Shown piece after piece: positions 1-22,933 of a stretch of 64,000 nucleotides of DNA; position 1 is the stretch's first letter; each line of letters opens with the position of its first letter. Source of the stretch: Sphagnum compactum (lineage: Eukaryota > Bryophyta > Sphagnopsida > Sphagnales); assembly GCA_965153455.1 (NCBI GenBank), contig OZ234497.1, positions 17,539,872 through 17,603,871 of the forward strand. Direction: 5' to 3'. Made by a program: the position numbers and the translations under genes. Below the pieces are notes generated by a model. It saw nothing but the letters and a program-made list of their open reading frames with translations. It searched no databases and was not told the DNA's origin.

Positions 1-1336
1 GCAGTAGGGATACTAGGGCAACTTGAAACCATTGTGCAACAGTGCTGGAGATAATCTCATACAGTAGAGTGCTGGATCAGAGTTTGAATCATTTTATCAT
101 GCCACTGCCTCTTATCTCTCAGGTTGGAATGTTTCCTATACTTGTGTCATCATGGCAAAGTTGCAGTTTCCCACATTTCCTGGTGTCTGGCCATGAATGA
201 ATGAATGTGAGGTCTTGTGTATGCTGGCAATGACATACTGTGCTTGCTGGTTTGTGATGCAGTTCATTACATGTGAATGAGAGAAGTCTTGGAAAATTGG
301 GGACAATGATAGGGAGATAAGCAGCACCATCAACACTAGAGGATACATTGCATGCAAGAAGGCATCCAGACCTTGTGAAGGTGGGCTCAGCAGCTGCTGC
401 ATCCTGTGGGAAATGTGCAGAAGTTTGCAATGCAGAGCCAATACTACAGATGCAATGGGCAGATGAAGAATTTGAATCTTCAAATGGCCCTGCCTGCAGG
501 TGCAAATTACATTGTATAGTTCTGCAGAAAACATTGGCATGTGACAAGCTCTATATTTCCTGTCTCCAGGTGACTTTTCTCTGATAGAGGCGTTGTGGTA
601 GAGTCTGACTGCTGCATCAATGTCTAGCTTGCAGTTATGCCGAGTAACTATCAGAAGTGTTTGACAAATGAAATTAATCAAGGGTACAGCTCCAGACTTC
701 CAAGTTCCTTGATGAATTTGAATGTTTAAACTTGAAAACAATTTCTACTTTGCCGCATGCTCAAAGCTAAATAAGGATTACCATGAGCAATGATATGAAG
801 GCAATTTTAACTCATCCACTGGATGTTCAGACATGGATAAAGTTTCAAATTAGCTCAAACTTAATGTAAAACAAATCTTCTTTCTTCTTTTGACATCAAA
901 CCCATGGTTAAACAGAGACATACATGTTTGTGAAGTTTGAGCCACACATTCGGAACCCATTAATGAAATCACACGTCCTCATAAGTACTGAGGACTTCTC
1001 TGTATCTAATAAGTCAACCTGAATAGAAATGAGAGATTATCTTCAATAAGGTTGGAGATTTCATATCTGATAATATCAGTGAAGTTGGCACAACTACAAT
1101 GTGAGCCATAATGGAGGAAAGCCTGTTGTCCACAATTTTGGAACCTAATGGCTTCCAAGTCTTGGGAAAAGTTTAGGCAAAAAATATCCCCGTTTCATGC
1201 TTTCTCAAACAACCCAGTAGAGGTCTTGAGACTTAAGGGACAGAAAGCCCAAGCACCTGTTGAAAGCCAGGTACGCCTTATTTTCTTTCAATAGAACAGA
1301 ACACCACTGGGCTATGTTGTTTGTTTAAATACACAA
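1..1336. other. No confident gene; 3' flank of the alpha/beta hydrolase
   Basis: No recognised gene. The longest open frames are 201 aa on the minus strand (136-741), an overlapping minus frame (119-547) and a short plus frame (348-584). None shows a domain I know, and they overlap in conflicting frames. The part next to 1337 should hold the 3' UTR of the minus-strand hydrolase. The contig edge may cut another gene. Confidence 0.4.
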
Positions 1337-1543
1337 CTACAACACAATTCCAGCGTCTGTTCTGTGTTCATCATCAGCAAGCAACTCTTGGAGAACCTGA
1401 TCCACCAATCCAGGGATGTAATGGAGAACATGACCATATCCATCAAGTTCATGATAGTGAACCCACGGTAGTCTTTTGGCGATGTAGCGCTGAATATGAA
1501 AAGGCACGAAATAGTCATCTGTTCCCTGCCATATACGAACTCT
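1337..1543 (-). CDS. Alpha/beta hydrolase superfamily protein, C-terminal exon
   Basis: This is the terminal exon of a plant alpha/beta-fold hydrolase. It opens directly after a TAG acceptor, which is an in-frame stop upstream of 1543, and ends at a TAG stop at 1337-1339. The roughly 68 residues contain RIWQGTDDYFVP, then IQRYIAKRLPWVHYHEL, then GYGH. In the family these match the WQG(D)xDxLVP strand with the acid of the triad, the QRYIAKxLPWxHYHE block, and the catalytic His of xGH. The family is usually 330-380 aa. The part with the nucleophile elbow (SMGG) and the oxyanion region was not found between 1543 and the Ycf20 gene at 4671. Possible upstream coding at 1572-1700 is weak. The gene is therefore partial in my annotation and may be truncated. 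Substrate is unknown. Confidence 0.82.
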   Translation of the reverse strand, partial: RVRIWQGTDDYFVPFHIQRYIAKRLPWVHYHELDGYGHVLHYIPGLVDQVLQELLADDEHRTDAGIVL

Positions 1544-2648
1544 CTACCACCCAAGCCCCCCTCATTTTCCACCCTACCACAACTTGAAACCTGAGATATC
1601 TCCACTCTTATCCATAGCCTCTTGACTGACTACAGATGGATTGACTAACATGAGAGAATTTTGGACATTCATTTGCAAACAGTGCATGAGCCCTAAAAGG
1701 ATCTTTTTTCACAAAACAGGAACACCAGAGGCCTTCCGCCATATTTTCCTCTCAGGAATACCAAGAACCCTTAGTTGTCACGCACTCTTTATCATAGGTG
1801 ACAGCCAGAAACAGAGAACAAACGAAAAGGAAGCACATAGTAGAAGACACTGAAAAATCGATCACCTTGAGAGCGAAGGGTGTAAATCCAAGACCCCACT
1901 TGCAAGAGTTGTCGGTCGGAGCGGCCTTACCGCCAACCAACCTACTGCCTTGATGAACCTCAAATGCAGCTGAGGGTCACACACCTACTCAGTGGTACTA
2001 AGAGAGAAGGGTGAAGGGGTTGTAGTGATGATGATAGGTACCTGCAAATGCAGAAGGCAGAGTCCGCTTAGGATTGTTGTTAGGCTTGTTACGAGTGTGG
2101 GATCTGGCTGACGAGGCAGAGATCCGAGGACCCTTTCTAGCAGCTACCTGCTCACTCCCCATCGTTGCTCCAGACGTCAACAAACAACATACACCAACAA
2201 AAACACACACACACACTGCACACACCCTAGATCCGTTCACATGAAGACAAACAAACAAACAAACAAACAAAACATCCACCAGCACGACAGCTGGTTCCTG
2301 GGAAATGGGCTCTTCTTGTTGTGCGTGGAACACTGTAACGAGGCTGCCTGACTAGGGGTGCAAAGGAATCGGCCGACTTTTTTCTCCTTGAGGTAACCGC
2401 CTTGAAGTGCCGGTGATTGCAAGTGTGCGAACATGGGAAGCTCTCCAAAGTGGAACAGGCGCAGTACGATTGTTTCGATTGTTTTTCATTTTGATTTCTT
2501 TTACAGAATCCCACTCCACAAAAATCCAAGAAAACAAGCTGAATTTTTTTTTCAGCCAGCGTAAAAAAGGCTTTTCAAATTTGGGCTTTGTATTTGGAAG
2601 CCAGCTCCTCTGGCAGAATTTCATTTCAAATTTGAAAAGTGAAAAGGG

Positions 2649-2766
2649 TTGGAGGGACCCTACAAAAGATCCTTACACTTTTGTAAGGTATCCTTACAAA
2701 AATGATAGGATGCCAACATCCTTTCAGTCTTGTAAGGTATCCTTTCACTTTTTAAAGGTCCCTCAA
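2649..2766. repeat. Imperfect long foldback with internal CCTTAC/GTAAGG repeats
   Basis: The outer arms TTGGAGGGACC and GGTCCCTCAA are complementary apart from one extra base. Between them the motif TGTAAGGTATCC occurs twice directly, and CCTTAC/GTAAGG pairs form nested hairpins. The whole could fold as one long imperfect stem just 25 bases upstream of the compact hairpin at 2791. Function unknown; it may be a decayed inverted repeat element or part of the same non-coding transcript. Confidence 0.5.
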
Positions 2767-2790
2767 ATCAAAAGAAGTTCTTCACCTTAC

Positions 2791-2865
2791 AGCTTTGACG
2801 CTCTTCCTGGATTCTGCAGCCCAGCCTTGGGCTGCTCCATGAAATCCAGGAAGAGCCTCAAAGCT
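2791..2865. ncRNA. Candidate microRNA precursor hairpin
   Basis: Positions 2791-2813 and 2843-2865 are complementary over 23 bases with a single C/C mismatch. Inside, 2816-2823 pairs perfectly with 2828-2835 around a GCCT tetraloop, leaving a 2/7-base internal loop. The result is a 75-base hairpin with a near-perfect 21-23 base duplex at its base, as in plant MIRNA precursors. I do not recognise either arm as a known miRNA family, and the transcribed strand is not determined. A small inverted-repeat element would look similar, but the compact length and near-perfect terminal duplex favour an RNA. Confidence 0.5.
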
Positions 2866-4226
2866 ATTCCTTAACCTATACAGTTTGTGTGTGTGGGAGG
2901 GGGAACTGTACCTGATCCCCAGAAGTCCTCGTCCTGCTAAGTCTACAAGTTTCTGGCTTTTAGAAACTGTTCCGTTTTGGTGTGCATTATTAGCATTACT
3001 ACACCCATGTTGGGTGGGTGACCCAGTGCAATCAATTCAGATGGTGAAATCAGATGCAATCAACTCAGATGGTCAGATCAGGTGTAAGGCAATTGAAGAT
3101 GGTGAAATAAACCAGTACTTTCACACACATCTGCAGTCAAACATCATTGTGAAAGTGTTAAGTATAGGGAAAGGCATGCTCACCAGGCCCTGCCCTAATT
3201 TGAGGGACGTAGTCTCAAGGATGTAGGCCCACAAATTAGAGGAGTCCCATGAGAGCAGGCCTTTCCCACCATGAAGCACAAAATGTTTTCAAATGCAAAT
3301 GGTGGAAGGTCTGCATATGATCAGCTGGAGGCTCCCTCAATGACGAATGAATCTTCTGTGCAGGGAGTGGTGTTCAAATACCCAAAAAAAAGGCCTTAGA
3401 GTGGTTTATGAAACCAAGATCATACAGGACATGACATACCCACATGCAATGGGATCAATCAAGATGGAACCAGGATTCACAATAAGCAAAGGTTTGACTG
3501 CTTCCTGTTTTGAGAATTTCTACAAATAATCAGGGGATCAGCATCCATGAATGGCACATTTGTTCCAAGTAGCACTTTTACTTGTTGATGGACCCATCAA
3601 TTGATAGATAAGTGAACCCCGGAGTCATATGTTACACATCATCAGATAGCTAGTTCTTGTGGGGATCTGACAGCATTTAGAGTTATGGCTGTATCCGCCA
3701 CAACTGATGCAATAAGGGATGGAATGGCCATTTTGTGTTATATCTCCTACCACTTGTGTCAATGTTTCCTAAAACTCCACCTGCAGATCTTGCTGTTGTG
3801 AGTTTTCTTTCCTCCATACCCCAACTGTGCAACCATCTGAATGATTGACAAAACAAACAGTGACTTGTTGATCTCTATCAGATTTTTGACCCTTGCCAAT
3901 AATAAGAAACTTTGGAAAAGATTCCTGATTGCATCTCTTGCAGCTGAGACCTGCCAAACCACACCAGATCTGATTGTTTGTTGCCAATCACAATATAATC
4001 AAAGAATGCTTCAAAAATCAATCTATTTGAATAAAATCAAACACTGCAGCCTCACCAAAAAAGTCATATGTTAATCTACAATTGCCGGTCATAGTATCAA
4101 AGATTTTTAGCACACTATAATTATGCAGACTCACTGGCAATTCTATTCTTCAGGTGCTGTGAAGATTGGTGCATTGCCAAGGGATGCCATTCAAAGCACA
4201 GAAGCAGCAATGAAACTACCACATGC

Positions 4227-4712
4227 TTGCCACGTCCTACAGCTATGTACTTTGCATCAGAGCATATAGTGCTACACTTTCTGCTTCAAGACAAAGAATC
4301 TGCTTCAAGACAAAGAAACTGCAAGAGCATCATTTTGAGTGAACCAGGACAGGAGCTTCCAGAATTGGCAATGGACAGTATGTTAGTGGTAGAGCACAGG
4401 CATCTATGCAATAGACAGACATTACATTATGCATGGGAGCAAGCTGAATTAATGCCAGTCCCCAAGAGTGATGCTCAGGATTTCAAGGCTGTTGGCCTTG
4501 AACATCATTTCAAAGCATTGGTGAACTTTCTGCCAAATATACACAAAGTTGGGGGTTCAAATGGAGTTCTAGGGTTTAAGGCTCCAGCAAGTTTCCATGC
4601 CACCATAGAAGCATTAAATGAACTGAAGATAACTGTGTTTCTGATGCTCACTACAAGAGATACTATAGGTTCAACTCCCAAGTTTAAATGCATCTACAAA
4701 CAAACCAAATGA
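4227..4712 (+). CDS. Unassigned 161-codon open frame
   Basis: This open frame of 161 codons has balanced composition and no recognised domain. Its 3' end overlaps the stop of the minus-strand Ycf20-like gene by about 40 bases. An 18-base direct repeat (4281 and 4299) lies within it. No splice sites or start context decide whether it is used. It may be a chance frame in the 3' flank of Ycf20 or an exon of an unknown gene. Confidence 0.15.
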   Translation: MPRPTAMYFASEHIVLHFLLQDKESASRQRNCKSIILSEPGQELPELAMDSMLVVEHRHLCNRQTLHYAWEQAELMPVPKSDAQDFKAVGLEHHFKALVNFLPNIHKVGGSNGVLGFKAPASFHATIEALNELKITVFLMLTTRDTIGSTPKFKCIYKQTK

Positions 4713-5113
4713 GAATCCTGCTTTCCAGTAATTAACAAATTCAATGACCACCTTTCCCCTGCTGCTGAGAAACACAGGCATACGATACATCAGGTAGCCT
4801 ATGCCCTCAATAACTGCAACCATGACTCCAGCTGCCAATACATCCCAGTCACCTGTCTGCCCTATATTCGTCGCCAATGCATTTGAACAAAAGAATCCAA
4901 AGAGAAGGAGAAAGACTTTGGCTGGAAAATTCCGACGAACAGTGTTCCACCTCTTCAATAGTTCTTGACGGCAAGCAGATACCAGCCTTCCTATGCGAGT
5001 GCTCCCTAGATCAATGCCACTTCTCCTTGATTTGTCAGCACCATCTCCACCACCTGGACTTCCACTTGTATTTAGTGTGCTTCTCACAATGTTGCTCCTC
5101 CCTCCTTCCAATC
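4671..5113 (-). CDS. ycf20: Ycf20-like (DUF565) chloroplast protein, main exon
   Basis: This exon encodes the Ycf20/DUF565 domain. STRIGRL is followed by a basic stretch, then a membrane segment (VFLLLFGFFCSNAL), the signature IGQTGDWDVLAA, a second membrane segment (VMVAVIEGIGYLMY) and the C-terminal block FGLFVDAFKLGS, ending at TGA 4671-4673. The family's nuclear members in plants are thylakoid or plastid membrane proteins; one Arabidopsis member (NPQ7) affects non-photochemical quenching. The exon probably starts after a TTTTGCAG acceptor (5114-5117), giving a phase-2 intron. The frame stays open upstream to about 5213, so a longer exon is possible. The exon carrying the start codon and transit peptide was not identified. 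Confidence 0.85.
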
Positions 5114-5600
5114 TGCAAAATTGTATGGTGTCTGTCTCATCAGGGTGTTTTCTCAAAAACAAGAAAGCCCTAACAAAAGTCTTGGAGTTGCAACAAAACA
5201 AAAAACCAAAAACTCAACTCAACCAAGACCTAAACCTGTAAGCACCTTGGCAACACAGAAAACTTGTACATAGCATCCTGAGCCTTAAACTGCTGAAGCT
5301 GAACAATTTGTGAAATGCATTTCAAAGGCTTATGAGTGTTCTGATCTCATCAGAGTGGAATCGAAATGCCTTCTCAAAGTCCTTACATTTTTGCATAATT
5401 TGCAAACACGATTTAGGGTTTGGGTTCCAATGGAAGAATTTGCGAAGATTTAGGAAGAAAATGAAGAAACCATGGGTGACAGTCTTCTGTATACAGGTTC
5501 TAGTGTCCAAATCCATTCCATCACGAGAAACTGTACCATCGATACATGGCTTGCAAACTTCACCTAACAGAAATCCACAAATGAAAAAGTAATCGCTCAC

Positions 5601-5720
5601 CTCTTGATTCGGAAAACTGGAGACAACACTGCCAATCGGCGTCCTCTGTGTACTGATGATGTTGACGCCCAGGAAGAGGCCGGGGCCGTCGTCGTTGTAA
5701 GGCTTTCCAAAAGAGGAGCT
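5601..5720 (-). other. Orphan exon-like open block (40 codons)
   Basis: This GC-richer block is bounded by a CTTGTAG acceptor and a CAAGAG/GTGAGC donor, with 40 open codons in phase 0 containing GPGLFLGVNIISTQRTPIGS. It looks like a real exon but I cannot place the family. It lies about 490 bases upstream of the Ycf20 exon on the same strand, but the phases (0 against 2) do not join directly, so a further exon would be needed. The opposite strand also offers an open frame ending at a GTAAGG donor, so orientation is not certain. Confidence 0.35.
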
Positions 5721-5770
5721 CTACAAGACTCTGGATAGAAAAACAACATAAAAACTTCTTGCTACACAAA

Positions 5771-8700
5771 AAAGAATGAAAGAAAGAACGAAACTTCTCC
5801 TCGATCTGATTCGATCTGCAAACCTAATATCCCTTTCAACCGTCTCGTTCACGGTCTTCCTTGTAGGAACAATCACACATTCAGTACATGCACACACCAA
5901 ATTTCAGCATAGTTTGAGCTTCTTCTTCGTTAAAGAATTCTTCAGGCACATCATGAAGCTGCCATATGATCATATCTCAGCCTCGTTGCTTCATAACTCA
6001 CTGATAGTACTGTCCTAAGTTCAACGATACAGGCACTTGGTTCATTCAGGCTTGCAGGTAGAGCTATATCAATCACTGTCAAATGATGTAACAGTCCATG
6101 CTCGACAGTTTTGCTCCAGTACTGAAACTTTTTGCATTCTCTGATGACCTTGATCACACACATGATCTTACTGCCTCTGATAGCATCCCGGAAATAGTTG
6201 AGTTCGCCCACAAAAGGCCTGACATTCATAATCTATATATGCATTCTCACACCCAGTACCATAATAGCCATTTCCACCCATATGTGCTGCAACATTGAAA
6301 GACAAGCAAGCATCAAGAGATGAAGAGCACATGTGCAACAGAAAGTTAAACTCATCAAGACTTCTTAGCCTTGGTGATTTGGATGCAGCATCATGTATGA
6401 ATTGAAGGCTCTTCTGCTCAAGATAAAATGAAGGAAAATGAATGCTTTGCTGCTTCATATATATCACAAATTCATACTCAATTCTCTCGGCCATCAGGAG
6501 GTGGCTTGAGAAGACTTGCACTTGTCTCTCTTGCTAGACTTTCTGTCACCAAGTTTGCAAAACATTTCCTAATTGCATTCTATTTGCATGAATTTTTTTC
6601 CTCTGTTTCTGTTGGACCCTCTGATCTGCATTGTCCAAAGTTGCTACATGAAATCGAGCTTCATTTTGGTGATTGAATGTGCATCACTATACATCTGGTC
6701 CTTGTGAAATTCAGCTCCATTTGCTTGACATAAGAAAAAATGCCCATGTAGTGTAATCATCAATAACAACCAATTATTACGTATTTGGTAGCAGGCTGCA
6801 ATGATCCTGTAGTATCTAAAACAACCATTTGATTCACAAATTGGGATAGTCTTCAATTAATTATGTTCTAAAAAGAACCAAATATAATGCCATCAAAGAT
6901 AATTTTAAAATACATTTCCAAAGAAAAGACCGCTTAACATGTTTCAAACTTATGTTCCTAACCAAAAAAAAGTAAGTTGAAGGAAAGAAAACACATGTTA
7001 CATTCTTGAAAGCTTTCCAAACCCTAATGATTAGGAACATTGAAACATAAAATATTTTTGATATCATTCAATTCTGAAAGTCTATACAAGCTGGTAAATC
7101 TATTCATTAAAAAATTCTAATGAAAATTTTATTCAATTATATTTTATTAAAGAAATTCAATCAATTTAGTAAAATTAAGGTGTGATGATACCATCCAAGA
7201 ATGTTGTATAACCGCGAACCCGGGTATCATAGGAGGGTAATGGGGTAAAATAAACAAAAGAAGAAATTAAAATCATCAACAGGAGAAATTGTTGTTTTGA
7301 AAGCAATCTGCCGTCACACATAGAACTTACAAAAAAAATCTTTTTTACAATTTAGGTGATTGGAAGGTAATGCCTTTTAGTCATAAAAAAAGACTCCAGA
7401 ATTATAGTGCAATAATTCTTTGATGCACCTTTCCTCCTTATGTTTGTTGCCTTCCAAGAGCTACCCTTTCCTACAACTTTGAATACCTTTTGTCATAGGT
7501 ATCATCATGTTCCAAAAACTCTAAAAAAATCATTCTAAGCGAAACTAGGAAGAAGGTAAATACAAAAAACAAAAATAGCTACAATATTCTATGGAAAGTT
7601 GAATTTACACTCTACATTCAAGAAATCAAAGCAGAATTAAAAAAATATAAAAGTACATCTTTGAAACCCTCCACCTTCATTCTATATATTCCTTATACAA
7701 TGCACTACAACATGGTTTTCCTACCAACTCTCCGAATATCTCTAACTCTCTTTCTACCATGCTACCTTGAAAATGATGCTCCTCCTTCTCCCAAGTTCCC
7801 TTTCTAACTCATGCACATATGGTCCTCCTCTTCCTTTAGAAAATAGGCCTTTATTCTAATATTACCCCAAAAATATCCTAGTTGATTGGGTGAACCAAAC
7901 CCAATTTCTCATCTATAAGAAATTAATTAACCCAAGTAGCTTAATCTCCTCCTAAATTAGGAGACAATAAATAGTATTCACCACTAGTAATTAATTAATT
8001 ACTAGGGTGCCCACTAGGCTAGTTAGGCTAAAAGATTTCTACCCTTAACAATTGTTGTTGTCTTTCTTCAACTAGGATGGTCATTGAACATTTGGTGTAT
8101 TAGAGAAGCCTAAATCTATAGAAGGGAACAAATGTGCAAAAGTAGGCTTAACAAAAATCCCTCAACATTGCAATCCTTTATTTTTAATATAAATGTAAAA
8201 AAAAATTTCAAAACCTATTCAATATCATTATGAAACCATCATGCACTTCATTAAGTTTATAGTAAATTGTAAACCAAGTTTTAAAAATATTAATGTAAGT
8301 AGAATATGTAAATTTAAGTAGATTTTAAACTAGTCATGTAAAATGTGATAGAATTAATTACTTTTAAATTAGAAAATTGGAAAAACATGGCCTTTATTAT
8401 GTAGAAGTTTTAAATAATTAATACATTTTAATGTGCCATCAATTTGAAGTTACCAAAAAATTGATTAAAGTCCTACTTGCATATACTTGAAGTTTCAAAA
8501 ATCTACTTAAATGCATGTAAACAACATAAAGCATAATATTATTATATTAAAGTCAAAGAAAGTCCTCATATTGACCATTAAATTAAAAAATACTTCAAAG
8601 TTTTTTGTATGAAAATTTATTTTATAGCTACTTTCATTAAAAAAAACAAGGCTCATAGATTGGCCTATTTTAGCAAACTTGCACCCATAAATCCTTTTTT

Positions 8701-10446
8701 AACTTTTTGCTTTTGGAGCTCAAAGAGATATTGTAACCCTCCACCTAATGCATCCAATGCCACAAAAATCACTCAAATGATCAAGAAATGAGCAAGATAT
8801 GCCATGTGGAAGTGACGGGGGTAATTGTTAAATGATAGGGTGGTTAAAACAATTTATGTTTTGGAGATTATGATTTTTGGACATTGTCCTATTGCATATG
8901 GAGTTCAAAAAAGTTTGTAAAGATTTTGTTGATGTACCCATACTTTTTTAAAAATTATACAAAAATGTCAAGAAATGAAGAAGGTATAAGGTTTGGAGGA
9001 AAATGTTTATTCTAACATTCAAAGATGTTTTTGTAATGCTTCAATTAACACACCCATGGCCATGAAAATCTTTTTAAAAATGACAAAAAATGAACAATAG
9101 ATGGTAAGTGTTTATTGATAGAATATTGTTCGATGATAGACAAGTATAACCAATATATACTTGGGTTCCACATGACTTCACAAAACCAATGACAATCAAC
9201 TATTTTAAAATTATTTTGAAATTCCCATACAATTTCCAATAGTTTTTCATTATTTAAGTTATCTCAAATTTAATTTAATCTGAATTAATATAAATATCAA
9301 GGACACGAAAATGGACATGTTAATTTGACTTTTCATATCCATGTTGGTGGGTAGGGGAAAGGAATGAAATAATTACTAAGATAATAAGTAGTCATTAAGA
9401 TAGGAGATAATTATTAAAAAAGGAAAGCTAAAAAATAAGGTAGGTATGAATTGTCTTTGAAATTTACATACAAATGACCACATGATAAATTTTCAAATAT
9501 CAATGATATATATATTAGTTCCTTGTTCTTTTTGTTATTGAAATTATGATTGATTAGTGTTGAAACAAAGTCATTGTTATAAAATCGATCATGTTGTATA
9601 GTGGTCATCTTGACATAGTAATTGACAATTCTCTCTTCAAACTAGAAGCTTGGCAAAAGCGATGGCTAGAACTTCAAATGATGCAAAACTATTAATACTT
9701 CAATTTTTAAAAAAACTATGTTAGTTTCTTCAAATAAAACTTAGTTAATTTTACTTGATCAATATAAAACGTCACCAAATTTTTTTTCACACAAGGAGGT
9801 TTTTAAATATTTGGTCGTCATTTGAACTTAATGGTGGGCATGCAAGGAAATTTTTGAACCAAGCCACTTAAAAGCAAGCAAATCCTTAGGAATTTATACA
9901 ACAAAGATTGAGGCCCAAAACATTAAACCATAATCAACAAATGTAAGTGTGATTTTAAAATATACACAATTTTTGTTGAAGCTAGAGGCAAGAATTATTT
10001 AATTAATTTTTTTATTGCTTTATGTAAATTGAACTCCGATATTTTAACTTATTTATAACAAAAAAATTCTAAACTTGAATATCACAAATACTAAATTCCA
10101 ATTCAATCTAGACATATGAGATGTCAATGAAAACTTAGTTATGGTTATATAATCACAAAACTTGAACTAGTTGATGTGATTACCAACATAATATACATAC
10201 ATAAATATATCAATTGTTACAAACTATTATATGTCTCATTTAGTTAAGCAAAAAATAGATAGGCAAATCTAAAAAGTTGAAAGTTCCAACGTAAGTTAAA
10301 TTGAACCTTATATCTATGAAAGTTACTTTATGGATGAAAATATAAACATGCATGAAATTCCATTGTATTTTTAATAATTTAAGGCTGATGGAAATAAATG
10401 CTTAAGAAATCAAAAAATAACATTTATTTTGTTTAACGTAAAAGGT
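5771..10446. other. AT-rich intergenic region, no gene found
   Basis: Up to about 6.8 kb the composition is mixed and a 117-codon minus-strand frame (6168-6521) is open, but it shows no domain. From about 6.85 kb the sequence becomes strongly AT-rich with short A and T runs and no open frame of interest. The last part is downstream of the receptor kinase on the minus strand and should include its 3' UTR and terminator. Confidence 0.6.
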
Positions 10447-21839
<11,393 letters not shown>

Positions 21840-22243
21840 GATGAGGAGTGATGAGAAGCACTAAATGTAAGAAATTTGTTTGCAGCTGCGATAAATGAGT
21901 TATCAGCCCAGGAAAGGATCGACGATTGTATCACTCAAAATAAAAGCCAAATAGCATGTTTTCAGCCGTGTCTCTAAACCTAAACCCACATAGCCACATC
22001 ATCATCACCACGGTAAATTGGGTGCTACTTATTTGTGGGTCATACTTGTGTGGATTGGCCAAAAAGAGCCACTTTGTGACACCACACAAATTTGGGATAA
22101 AAGCGAAAAAAACAAACCCAGCTAGCTCAGAGGCTTCCAGTCCAGCCCTGCATTATATCCCCCACCCGCGTACTTTATTCCAAAGCATGAGGCAAAATTT
22201 ATCATCAACCAAAACCTTAGTAGATCACAACGTGGAGGAGTGA

Positions 22244-22330
22244 GAGGGATATTATTCCTACTCCTCAATCAAGGGAGGGAAATTAAATAATATCCCTCCC
22301 TTGATTGAGGGAGTAGGCATAATATCCCTC
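22244..22330. repeat. Near-perfect inverted repeat, about 37-bp arms
   Basis: The arms 22244-22280 and 22293-22330 are complementary with one indel and at most one further mismatch, around a 12-base AT loop. It lies about 400 bases upstream of the receptor-kinase start codon. It could be a small foldback transposon, a hairpin RNA gene or a cruciform-forming site; the sequence alone does not decide. Confidence 0.8.
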
Positions 22331-22515
22331 CCATTTTCTAGGAGGCTTTATGTACATGAGGAACATTAAAAGTGTAGCCAGTACATACACATGTAACACG
22401 CTCCCCCCAAAGAATTTAAATGGGTCAAATTTCGTGGCTTGTTTTTTTACGAAAAGGCAATTCAAAATCTTGAGTCAGTGTCGCCATTTGGCGATTTTCC
22501 GCCCAGAAAAGAAAA

Positions 22516-22645
22516 GACGTCCTATTGGAGAAGCTTTTTGGCTTTTTCCAGAAAAAGGTAAGGTGTCCACTTGGGGAATCTTTTTGGCTTTCTCCAGTAA
22601 AGAAAAAGACGTCCTCTTGGGGAATCTTTTTGGCTTTTTCCGTAG
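22516..22645. repeat. Tandem repeat, three copies with 46-base period
   Basis: Copies begin at 22516, 22562 and 22608. Each starts with GACGTCC or GGTGTCC, continues with TTGGGGAATC or its variant, and ends in TTTTTGGCTTTTTCC. The middle copy is the most diverged at its start. No reading frame of note runs through all three. Confidence 0.85.
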
Positions 22646-22933
22646 ATTGGACTAGTGGGTACCCGTTAATTGTTTCAACCAATTAATAACTCTTGTTGTT
22701 GTTCTGTCTGTGTACTATATAAGCAGTGTTGGGCGGGTATTTGATATGTTGAATAACCTTCACGTCTGGGTATTTGTAAAATGGGAATTAAAAGAATTAA
22801 CACTCGAAGTTAAAGAATCACAAGTTTCGGGTATTTGAAAAAAAATTCAAAATCAAAGAATCGCCCGATTTCACGAAAACCCGGAAAAGAGGAGCCAGGC
22901 AAGTTTTTGGGCGGTTATTTTACTTTTACAATT

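Larger units (their letters stand above)
1544..4670. other. Unresolved region between the hydrolase exon and the Ycf20-like gene
   Basis: Upstream exons of the minus-strand hydrolase would be expected here, but none could be assigned with confidence. A minus-strand frame from an ATG at about 2163 reads to a good GCAG/GTACCT donor near 2042, and another open block ends at a donor near 1874. Neither resembles a known domain. The region also holds AC and AAAC microsatellites (about 2205-2270), an imperfect direct repeat with 28-base period near 3028-3085, and the hairpins listed separately. Confidence 0.4.

Noticed and set aside
136-741. 201-codon minus-strand open frame, the longest unexplained frame in the window
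   Set aside because: No domain or family resemblance, conflicting frames overlap on both strands, and no splice or start context supports it. Kept only as a note in the flanking entry.
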